A DNA stretch of 5,842 bases from Lachnospiraceae bacterium (GTDB lineage: Bacteria; Bacillota; Clostridia; Lachnospirales; Lachnospiraceae): NCBI GenBank assembly GCA_031285465.1, contig JAITWD010000068.1, forward strand, positions 1 through 5,842, given 5' to 3'. The notes beneath the pieces were generated by a model. That model searched no databases and was not told the DNA's origin. It saw only the letters and a program-made list of their open reading frames with translations. Positions within the stretch are counted from its first letter, which is position 1. Every line of letters begins with the position of its first letter. Below, piece after piece: positions 1 to 5,138 of this stretch. A program made the translations under genes and the position numbers.

Positions 1-548
1 GAGGTGCCGACACAGCCGCCGATAATAGCTGCCCGGGCACCGTAAATCCCAGCGTCGGGTCCTTGCGCACGGCGCAACCCAAATTCTAAGATGCCATCTC
101 CTTTAGCGGCATAGCACACCCGGGCAGCCTTGGTGGCGATAAGACTCTGGTGATTGATGATATTTAGGATGGCCGTTTCAATCAGTTGCGCCTCCATAAT
201 GGGTGCAACCACCTTGATCAGGGGTTCACGGGGGAAAATAACCGTGCCTTCAGGAATGGCATAAATATCACCGGAAAAGTGGAAGTTGGTCAGGTAGGAA
301 AGAAAATCCTCTTTAAAGATGGATAGGCTTCGTAAATACTCAATGTCTTCCGGGGCGAAATGTAGTTCCTTAATGAATTGTATTAGCTGTTCCAACCCAG
401 CCATTACAGCGTAGCCGCCATTACAGGGATTGGTTCGGTAAAAGGCATCAAAGATAACCGTTTCGTTACGGTCCTTGTGCTGGAAATATCCCTGCATCAT
501 GGTCAGTTCATAAAGGTCGGTGAGCAGGGTCAGGTTTTGTCGGTCCAT
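1..548 (-). CDS. pncB: Nicotinate phosphoribosyltransferase, N-terminal part (cut by window edge)
   Basis: The enzyme joins nicotinate to phosphoribosyl pyrophosphate, with ATP hydrolysis, giving nicotinate mononucleotide in the cytosolic Preiss-Handler NAD salvage route. Translation of the minus strand gives 182 codons with no stop. The first residues, with LTDLYELTMMQGYF at about 9-22, are the family's N-terminal signature. EFGLRRAQGPDAG at about 155-167 matches the conserved phosphoribosyltransferase core segment, followed by a Gly/Ala-rich stretch (IYGARAAIIGGCVGT). Family members are usually about 450-490 residues, so well over half, including the catalytic-histidine region, lies outside the window. 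The ATG at 548-546 is chosen because GGAGG (minus strand, 559-555) sits 6 nt upstream and the protein begins exactly where the family does. The gene is divergent from ileS. No frameshift or missing residue is visible in the part present. The family call is firm; the symbol follows common usage. Confidence 0.95.
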   Translation of the reverse strand, partial: MDRQNLTLLTDLYELTMMQGYFQHKDRNETVIFDAFYRTNPCNGGYAVMAGLEQLIQFIKELHFAPEDIEYLRSLSIFKEDFLSYLTNFHFSGDIYAIPEGTVIFPREPLIKVVAPIMEAQLIETAILNIINHQSLIATKAARVCYAAKGDGILEFGLRRAQGPDAGIYGARAAIIGGCVGT

Positions 549-582
549 AGTGATCCTCCGCAAGCTATCGAATAATTTTTTG

Positions 583-628
583 GTGACCGTTTGAGTAGGG
601 GATGGATATTAGTTTTTGCTCACGGTCA
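583..628 (-). promoter_or_regulatory. Inverted repeat in the pncB 5' leader
   Basis: On the minus strand TGACCGTGAG (628-619) can pair with CTC-AA-ACGGTCA (594-583): seven perfect pairs, then three more past a two-base bulge, enclosing a loop of about 24 nt. The helix starts at the predicted transcription start of pncB and ends about 23 nt before its ribosome binding site. The bases after it are A-rich rather than U-rich, so it is not an intrinsic terminator in the pncB direction. It could be an mRNA-stabilising 5' hairpin, a protein operator, or a small regulatory leader. I do not recognise it as a known NAD-related riboswitch. Confidence 0.45.
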
Positions 629-634
629 AATATA

Positions 635-663
635 ATTATTACCTGTTTATGGCGTTCAGTCAA
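635..663 (-). promoter_or_regulatory. Predicted sigma-A-type promoter of pncB
   Basis: Read on the minus strand, TTGACT (663-658) is followed after exactly 17 bases by AATAAT (640-635). Each box matches the consensus at five of six positions. Transcription would start near 628, leaving a leader of about 80 nt before the pncB ATG. The distance and orientation fit, and no competing pair of boxes lies closer to the gene. Confidence 0.65.
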
Positions 664-776
664 GGTTATATCATCTTTCGATGGCATTATAATTATTTTC
701 ATCTGGTACATTCATCATGAAAAATTTTACTGAAACGCTTTCTAAGCAATCAAACCTTGCCATCATGATGTAGACT
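661..776. other. AT-rich gene-free stretch with short inverted repeats
   Basis: No coding potential is visible. The stretch holds CAAGGTT (661-667) facing AACCTTG (753-759), ATGGCA (681-686) facing TGCCAT (758-763), a small CATC-TTTC-GATG hairpin (672-683), and CATCATGA (713-720) facing TCATGATG (763-770). The second arms overlap, so not all can form together. The first arm overlaps the pncB -35 box. These may be incidental in AT-rich DNA or may be the outer flank of the foldback element that follows. Confidence 0.3.
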
Positions 777-1015
777 GGTCAATATGTGCAAAGGGGTTCG
801 ACCGCCAGCGAATTTGGTAGTAAGCTTAGTACCACTTAGTAGCCCTTTAAAGCACTAGTAATGTGCGGACACGGATGTCCGCACAAGGTGTCACGCGCCA
901 CGGATGGCGCTTGACACCGCTTACGTCCGGTATCCAAACCTACCAGGGCTACTTAGTGGTACTTAGCTTACGGACACATGAATCGGCGGTCGATACCCCT
1001 TAGTACATATTGACC
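777..1015. repeat. Large imperfect foldback (inverted-repeat) element, 239 bp
   Basis: The two ends are long inverted repeats in three blocks. GGTCAATATGT (777-787) pairs perfectly with 1005-1015. A block around AAGGGG and TCGACCGCC (791-806) pairs with 985-1000, with one skipped base and one further mismatch. Positions 821-846 pair with 945-970 at 24 of 26 positions, both mismatches being T opposite T. About 50 pairs result, around a 98-nt centre that holds two further hairpins. No open reading frame of note lies inside. If the ends are extended to TGT (769-771) and ACA (1019-1021), the element has TGT...ACA termini as in some insertion sequences. No target-site duplication was found. It could be a non-autonomous mobile element (MITE-like), a relic of insertion-sequence ends, or the gene of a structured RNA. 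Confidence 0.75.
863..918. repeat. Twin hairpins with identical CGGA loops at the tip of the foldback
   Basis: Two adjacent hairpins sit two bases apart in the middle of the foldback element. The first is GTGCGGACA-CGGA-TGTCCGCAC (863-884), with nine perfect pairs. The second (887-918) has arms GGTGTCA-C-GCGCCA and TGGCGC-T-TGACACC around CGGA, with 13 pairs and one C/T mismatch. Stem sequences differ while the CGGA loop and its closing A-T pair are the same, which suggests constraint on the loop. With the outer stem they give a branched fold in either single-stranded DNA or RNA. Confidence 0.75.
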
Positions 1016-1032
1016 TCAACACCCTGCCGCAG

Positions 1033-1108
1033 TCGGCAGATCGGCAGATCAGCAGATTGGCAGATCAGCAGATTGGCAGATCAGCAGATCGGCAGATTAG
1101 CAGATCAG
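1033..1108. repeat. Tandem octamer array, nine copies of TYRGCAGA plus a partial copy
   Basis: Nine consecutive 8-bp units run from 1033 to 1104, followed by TCAG. In order they are TCGGCAGA twice, TCAGCAGA, TTGGCAGA, TCAGCAGA, TTGGCAGA, TCAGCAGA, TCGGCAGA and TTAGCAGA. Variation is confined to the second and third bases. Alternation of TCAGCAGA with TTGGCAGA makes a 16-bp higher-order unit at 1049-1080, with a variant copy at 1081-1096. The array begins inside a perfect hairpin, CTGCCG-CAGT-CGGCAG (1024-1039). It ends 17 bases before the predicted ileS -35 box. An 8-bp unit is not a codon multiple, and no reading frame uses it. Such arrays change copy number by replication slippage. Confidence 0.9.
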
Positions 1109-1125
1109 TGATTTTCAATTTAAAC

Positions 1126-1154
1126 TTGACAAAAGGAATTTATTTGTGTAGTTT
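1126..1154 (+). promoter_or_regulatory. Predicted promoter of the T-box-ileS transcript
   Basis: A perfect TTGACA (1126-1131) is followed after 17 bases by TAGTTT (1149-1154), a weak -10 box. Transcription would start near 1161, about 45 nt before T-box stem I, giving an ileS leader of about 540 nt. TATATAA at 1156-1162 is a better -10 by sequence but lies 24 bases from the -35, too far for normal use. Confidence 0.5.
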
Positions 1155-1204
1155 TTATATAAGACTTAAGGATAAGTATAGATTTTTAATAGGTAAATTA
1201 TAAA

Positions 1205-1460
1205 GGCAATGACGAAGCCAGTAGGTAATTGGGAAATTTAAAGCGAGCCGGTGGAGGTGGAAGACCGGTAATAGTAGCAATTACTGAATATCACTTCCGA
1301 GCTGTGAACCGAACCCGCTTTTGATCTGGCTGGAGCGTTAGTAAGGGATGCCGGCTTTCCGCCGTTATCGGAAACCATATCAGCCGGTATAGCCGGGGCG
1401 TATGTTGTAACAGGTGGTATATCGGGTAATGGTCCCGTCCTTTTACAGGGCGGGCTTTTT
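1205..1460 (+). ncRNA. T-box riboswitch leader, isoleucine specifier (ATC)
   Basis: This leader senses uncharged tRNA-Ile and controls readthrough into ileS. Stem I shows the usual parts in order. GAAG (1214-1217) pairs with CTTC (1294-1297). AGTA (1220-1223) lies opposite GAA (1286-1288) in the specifier loop. The helix GTAATT/AATTAC (1225-1230, 1279-1284) follows, and the distal hairpin is CCGGT/ACCGG (1248-1252, 1264-1268). The specifier is ATC at 1290-1292, followed by the expected purine, and matches the downstream gene. A stem III-like hairpin is formed by CCGGCT/AGCCGG (1351-1356, 1382-1387) with TTTCCG/CGGAAA inside. The T-box proper reads CAGGTGGTA (1411-1419); its TGGT (1415-1418) can pair with the ACCA end of tRNA-Ile. 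The antiterminator uses CGGG (1423-1426) with CCCG (1434-1437). The match to the family is by motif and order, not by a covariance model. Confidence 0.92.
1434..1460 (+). terminator. T-box intrinsic terminator before ileS
   Basis: CCCGTCC (1434-1440) pairs with GGGCGGG (1448-1454): seven pairs including one T-G wobble, around the loop TTTTACA, followed by CTTTTT (1455-1460). The 5' arm is the same sequence that the antiterminator uses through CGGG at 1423-1426, so the two folds exclude each other. Charged tRNA-Ile should leave this terminator formed and ileS off. Confidence 0.88.
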
Positions 1461-1492
1461 ATATCATAGGAAAATGCTCCTATTATATAAAA
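1457..1492. repeat. Inverted repeat that includes the T-box terminator U-tract
   Basis: The arms TTTTATATCATAGGA (1457-1471) and TCCTATTATATAAAA (1478-1492) match at 14 of 15 positions, with one C/T mismatch, around the loop AAATGC. The first four bases are the T-run of the preceding terminator. In a readthrough RNA the U-tract would therefore be buried in this helix. It is AT-rich and lacks a following T-run, so it is not itself a terminator in the ileS direction. Confidence 0.7.
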
Positions 1493-1514
1493 CCGATGCG
1501 CAGCTACGCGCGCG

Positions 1515-1576
1515 GAACAAAAGGTGCGCTTACCAAAATATTTGCTCGTGAGAGTGCGCGAAGCGCACTTTTGTTC
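1515..1576. repeat. Two mutually exclusive hairpins in the ileS leader
   Basis: GAACAAAAGGTGCGCT (1515-1530) pairs with AGCGCACTTTTGTTC (1562-1576) over 15 pairs with one bulged G. The same right arm also takes part in a compact perfect hairpin, GTGCGC-GAA-GCGCAC (1554-1568), followed by TTTTGTTCTTGTTGT. This looks like a weak intrinsic terminator. Forming the long helix would prevent the compact one. The layout resembles a terminator/antiterminator pair but could equally be a remnant of a palindromic repeat element. About 125 nt separate it from the ileS ATG; nothing else notable is seen there apart from the ribosome binding site. Confidence 0.6.
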
Positions 1577-1701
1577 TTGTTGTAATCAATTGTTATTGGT
1601 TATACGGTTAACGGGAAATGTAAGAAATTTTTTAAAATATCCAGTTTATTTGGAAAGGATAGTTGCAAGAATAAAGAAGAATAGAAAGCGGAGGAAATAG
1701 T

Positions 1702-4700
1702 ATGTATCAGAAGGTATCTCCAAATGTCAACTTTGTCGATCGTGAGAAGGCAACCTTAAAGTTTTGGAATGAGCAGAAGATTTTTGAAAAGAGTCTCAAA
1801 TTACGGGAGGACGGTCCGACCTACACCTTTTACGATGGCCCGCCCACCGCTAATGGGAAGCCACATATTGGTCATGTTTTGACCCGCGTTATTAAGGATA
1901 TGATTCCGCGCTACCGGACGATGAAGGGGAATATGGTGCCACGCAAGGCGGGGTGGGACACCCACGGTTTGCCAGTGGAACTGGAGGTGGAAAAACTGCT
2001 CGGTTTGGATGGAAAGGCACAGATCGAGGAGTATGGTCTTGATCCTTTCATCAGCAAGTGTAAAGAAAGTGTTTGGAAATATAAGGGAATGTGGGAGGAT
2101 TTTTCCGGAACGGTTGGTTTTTGGGCCGATATGGACGATCCTTATGTTACCTATGATGACAATTTTATTGAATCGGAATGGTGGGCGTTAAAGCAGATCT
2201 GGGATAAGGAGCTACTTTATAAGGGATTTAAGATCGTTCCCTATTGTCCGCGTTGTGGCACACCGCTATCATCGCATGAGGTGGCACAGGGGTATAAGGA
2301 TGTTAAGGAGCGTTCGGCGATTGTACGATTCAAGGTGAAGGGGGAAGAGGCATATATTCTTGCCTGGACCACCACACCGTGGACGTTACCCTCGAATGTG
2401 GCGCTTTGTGTCAATCCGAAGGAGAAATATGTTAAAGTGACCGCTGCCGATGGTATGACCTATTATCTGGCGGAGGCTTTAGTGGAGTCGGTTTTTGGCG
2501 AAGGCAGTCAGGTGGTGGCGGAATTGACCGGCAAGGATTTGGAGCGGGTAGAGTATGAACCGCTGTTTGATTTTGCGCAGGCGATCTGTGCGAAGCAGCA
2601 AAAAAAGGCCTGGTTTGTGACCTGTGACGATTTCGTTACACTGACCGATGGAACCGGTGTGGTGCACATTGCACCGGCATTTGGTGAGGATGATGCTAAG
2701 GTGGGGCGCAAATACGATCTGCCCTTCGTTCAGTTGGTGGATGGAAAGGGTGAGATGACGGCAGAAACAACCTATGCCGGTATTTTCTGTAAGAAGGCCG
2801 ATCCCTTGATCATTGCCGATCTGGAGCAAAAGGGGTTGTTATATTCAGCCCCCAATTTTGAACATAGTTATCCTCATTGCTGGCGATGTGATACTCCGCT
2901 TATCTATTATGCCAGAGAGTCATGGTTTATTAAGATGACCGCGGTGCAGGAGGACTTGATCCGTAATAATAATACCATTAACTGGATTCCCGAGTCGATT
3001 GGTAAAGGACGGTTCGGTGATTGGTTGGAGAATATTCAGGATTGGAGTATTTCTCGCAATCGTTATTGGGGTACACCTTTGAATGTTTGGGAATGTGAAT
3101 GCGGTCATATGGAAGCGGTGGGCAGTCGGGAGGAACTTGAGCGGTTGAGCGGTAATCCGGAAGCTAAGACGGTAGAGTTACATCGGCCATATATTGACCA
3201 GATAACCGGTGATTGTCCCAAATGTGGTGGGACGATGCGGCGGGTGCCGGAGGTGATCGACTGCTGGTTTGATTCCGGTGCGATGCCCTTTGCCCAGCAT
3301 CATTATCCATTTGAAAATAAAGAATTGTTTGAAGCACAATTTCCGGCGCAGTTTATTTCCGAAGCGGTGGATCAGACCAGAGGATGGTTTTATTCCTTAT
3401 TGGCTGAGTCAACCCTGCTTTTTAACAAGGCCCCCTATGAAAATGTCATTGTTCTGGGTCATGTCCAGGATGAAAATGGTCAGAAGATGTCAAAGTCCAA
3501 GGGCAATGCCGTTGATCCCTTTGATGCGCTGGAAACCTATGGCGGCGATGCCATCCGGTGGTATTTCTATATCAATTCAGCACCGTGGCTGCCCAACCGG
3601 TTTCATGGTAAGGCGGTTATGGAGGGGCAACGCAAATTTATGAGCACCCTGTGGAACACCTATTATTTTTATATTCTTTATGCCGATATTGATGGTTTTG
3701 ATGCTACGAAGCATACGCTGGAACAGGAAAAGCTGACAGTAATGGATCGTTGGTTGTTGTCCCGCCTAAATACCGTGATCAAAACGGTGGATAACCATCT
3801 GGATCAATATCGGATACCGGAAGCCGCCAGGGCACTGGAGGGTTTTGTGGATGAGATGAGTAATTGGTATGTTCGTCGCAGCCGGGAACGTTTTTGGGCT
3901 AAAGGGATGGAAACCGATAAGATCAATGCTTATATGACCCTTTATACTGCCCTGGTGGCGGTATGCAAGTGTGCGGCACCGATGATCCCCTTTATGACCG
4001 AGGATATTTATCGTAATCTGGTGCTGACCATTGATGATCGGGCACCGGAAAGTATCCATTTGTGTGATTTTCCTGTTGCCAATGAGGGGCTGATCGATCA
4101 GGAGTTGGAGAAATCGATGGATCAGGTACTGAATATCGTTGTTAAGGGAAGGGCCTGTCGGAATACTGCCAATATCAAGAATCGTCAGCCGATCAAGGAA
4201 ATGTATGTCAAGACCCCCTACCAGCTGGAGGAGTTTTATCTGGCGATCATTCGTGAGGAATTAAATGTTCGTGAGGTGGTATTTACCGATGATGTCGGTG
4301 AATTTACCAGCTATTCCTTTAAGCCGCAGTTGCGGACGGTCGGTCCTAAGTATGGCAAGCAATTGGGAGGGATCCAAGCGGTGCTGGCAGGATTGGATGG
4401 CGCTAAGGCGATGGCTGAGCTTAACGACAAGGGAAAACTGTCATTTGCCGTGGGCGATGTGACGGTGGAACTGACCGAAGAGGATCTGCTCATTGATGTC
4501 AGCCGCAAAGAGGGTTATGTAACCGAGGCGGATAATTCGGTTACGGTGGTGCTTAATACGGTTTTGAATGAGGAACTGATCGAAGAAGGCTTTGTGTATG
4601 AGATAATCAGCAAAATCCAGACGATGCGAAAGGATGCCGATTTCGAGGTTATGGATCATATTCGTGTGCAGGTAGGCGATAATGAGAAAATTGCCGGAAT

Positions 4701-4851
4701 TATCGATCGCAATGAAGCGACCATTGCCGAGAAGGTGCTGGCAGATGAAATCGGGGTAACGGTGGTGCCGGATAGCGGGTCGATCGCCAAAGAATGGAAC
4801 ATCAATGGAGAGACGGTGACAATTAATATTTCACGGGTGATGAGTTTATAG
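1702..4851 (+). CDS. ileS: Isoleucyl-tRNA synthetase, long type 2 form
   Basis: This class Ia enzyme charges tRNA-Ile with isoleucine in the cytosol and clears mischarged valine. GGAGG (1690-1694) lies 7 nt before the ATG, and the N-terminus (MYQKVSPNVNFVDREKATLK) begins like its relatives. HIGH is at residues 55-58 and KMSKS at 595-599. The CP1 editing domain carries WTTTPWTLPSN (from 222) and GTGVVHIAPAFGEDD (317-331). Cysteine pairs at 182/185 and 393/396, and at 465/467 and 505/508, look like two zinc sites. Further core motifs are SRNRYWGTP (451-459) and WFDSG (522-526), with the anticodon-binding region from about 700 (NWYVRRSRERFW near 721). The C-terminus lacks the zinc finger of the short bacterial type and instead resembles the extension of the eukaryote-like type 2 enzymes, in keeping with 1049 residues. 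Type 2 enzymes are generally less sensitive to mupirocin. All catalytic motifs are intact. Control is by the upstream T-box; no convincing terminator follows the TAG. Confidence 0.98.
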   Translation: MYQKVSPNVNFVDREKATLKFWNEQKIFEKSLKLREDGPTYTFYDGPPTANGKPHIGHVLTRVIKDMIPRYRTMKGNMVPRKAGWDTHGLPVELEVEKLLGLDGKAQIEEYGLDPFISKCKESVWKYKGMWEDFSGTVGFWADMDDPYVTYDDNFIESEWWALKQIWDKELLYKGFKIVPYCPRCGTPLSSHEVAQGYKDVKERSAIVRFKVKGEEAYILAWTTTPWTLPSNVALCVNPKEKYVKVTAADGMTYYLAEALVESVFGEGSQVVAELTGKDLERVEYEPLFDFAQAICAKQQKKAWFVTCDDFVTLTDGTGVVHIAPAFGEDDAKVGRKYDLPFVQLVDGKGEMTAETTYAGIFCKKADPLIIADLEQKGLLYSAPNFEHSYPHCWRCDTPLIYYARESWFIKMTAVQEDLIRNNNTINWIPESIGKGRFGDWLENIQDWSISRNRYWGTPLNVWECECGHMEAVGSREELERLSGNPEAKTVELHRPYIDQITGDCPKCGGTMRRVPEVIDCWFDSGAMPFAQHHYPFENKELFEAQFPAQFISEAVDQTRGWFYSLLAESTLLFNKAPYENVIVLGHVQDENGQKMSKSKGNAVDPFDALETYGGDAIRWYFYINSAPWLPNRFHGKAVMEGQRKFMSTLWNTYYFYILYADIDGFDATKHTLEQEKLTVMDRWLLSRLNTVIKTVDNHLDQYRIPEAARALEGFVDEMSNWYVRRSRERFWAKGMETDKINAYMTLYTALVAVCKCAAPMIPFMTEDIYRNLVLTIDDRAPESIHLCDFPVANEGLIDQELEKSMDQVLNIVVKGRACRNTANIKNRQPIKEMYVKTPYQLEEFYLAIIREELNVREVVFTDDVGEFTSYSFKPQLRTVGPKYGKQLGGIQAVLAGLDGAKAMAELNDKGKLSFAVGDVTVELTEEDLLIDVSRKEGYVTEADNSVTVVLNTVLNEELIEEGFVYEIISKIQTMRKDADFEVMDHIRVQVGDNEKIAGIIDRNEATIAEKVLADEIGVTVVPDSGSIAKEWNINGETVTINISRVMSL

Positions 4852-4971
4852 TTATTAAGCGCTAGTAGTGATAAAACCGTCGGCTCTTGTTATGATTTGG
4901 CGTATTTTGATCGGGTATAGGACCGAATTATTAATTTTCTCAGCTAAAATGCCAAGATTTTCAATCGCAAC

Positions 4972-5000
4972 TTGTGATTTTAAAAATAGTATAGTATAAT
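4972..5000 (+). promoter_or_regulatory. Predicted sigma-A-type promoter of glgP
   Basis: TTGTGA (4972-4977) is followed after 17 bases by a perfect TATAAT (4995-5000). Transcription should start near 5007, giving a leader of about 130 nt. The promoter lies 120 bases after the ileS stop, so glgP need not depend on ileS transcription. Between the ileS stop and this promoter I see only short weak hairpins and no clear intrinsic terminator, so some readthrough from ileS is possible. Confidence 0.75.
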
Positions 5001-5005
5001 TATCT

Positions 5006-5109
5006 CTGCTGGTGTCCTATTCATTAACATTTAGCCAAGATAATGTCGGGCGCGATCAATTGGTAGGAAAAGGGTAGATCCATAGGGGATTTACCATAGA
5101 CAGCAGCAG
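5006..5109 (+). promoter_or_regulatory. Folded 5' leader of glgP, possible cis-regulatory RNA
   Basis: CTGCTGGTGTC (5006-5016), at the predicted RNA start, pairs with GACAGCAGCAG (5099-5109) at 10 of 11 positions and closes an 82-nt domain. Inside, GGTAGATCC (5073-5081) and GGATTTACC (5087-5095) form a nine-pair hairpin with one wobble and loop ATAGG. A second, weaker helix is possible between GCCAA (5034-5038) and TTGGT (5060-5064), or as ACATT/AATGT (5027-5031, 5042-5046). The result would be a three-way junction. The ribosome binding site (5125-5130) lies outside the fold and there is no U-run, so transcription termination is not the evident mechanism. I do not recognise a known riboswitch class. 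Confidence 0.45.
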
Positions 5110-5138
5110 TGAAGAATTAACATGAAGGAGAAAGAAAA

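Noticed and set aside
777..1015. The foldback as a retron msr-msd RNA or integron attC site.
   Set aside because: There is no reverse transcriptase or integrase in the window. The long stem is outermost instead of forming a separate msd hairpin, and attC core-site features are not visible.
1033..1108. The octamer array as a CRISPR array.
   Set aside because: Units are 8 bp with no spacers and no cas genes are present; it is a simple tandem repeat.
1474..1551. A 25-codon ATG frame after the T-box terminator that could be a leader peptide.
   Set aside because: Its only Shine-Dalgarno-like bases (AGGA) sit 2-3 nt from the ATG, it has no run of regulatory Ile codons, and it spans palindromic sequence; the T-box already explains control.
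2479..2829. A 116-codon minus-strand frame inside ileS, and several similar ones.
   Set aside because: These are shadows of the strongly conserved ileS frame, with no ribosome binding site and no recognisable product.
4910..4925. TCGG...CCGA hairpin after ileS as a terminator.
   Set aside because: It has only four pairs around an eight-base loop and no proper T-run immediately after it.
4964..4980. Hairpin AATCGCA-ACT-TGTGATT as an ileS terminator.
   Set aside because: The stem is AT-rich with a wobble, is followed by TTAAAA and not a T-run, and overlaps the glgP -35 box.
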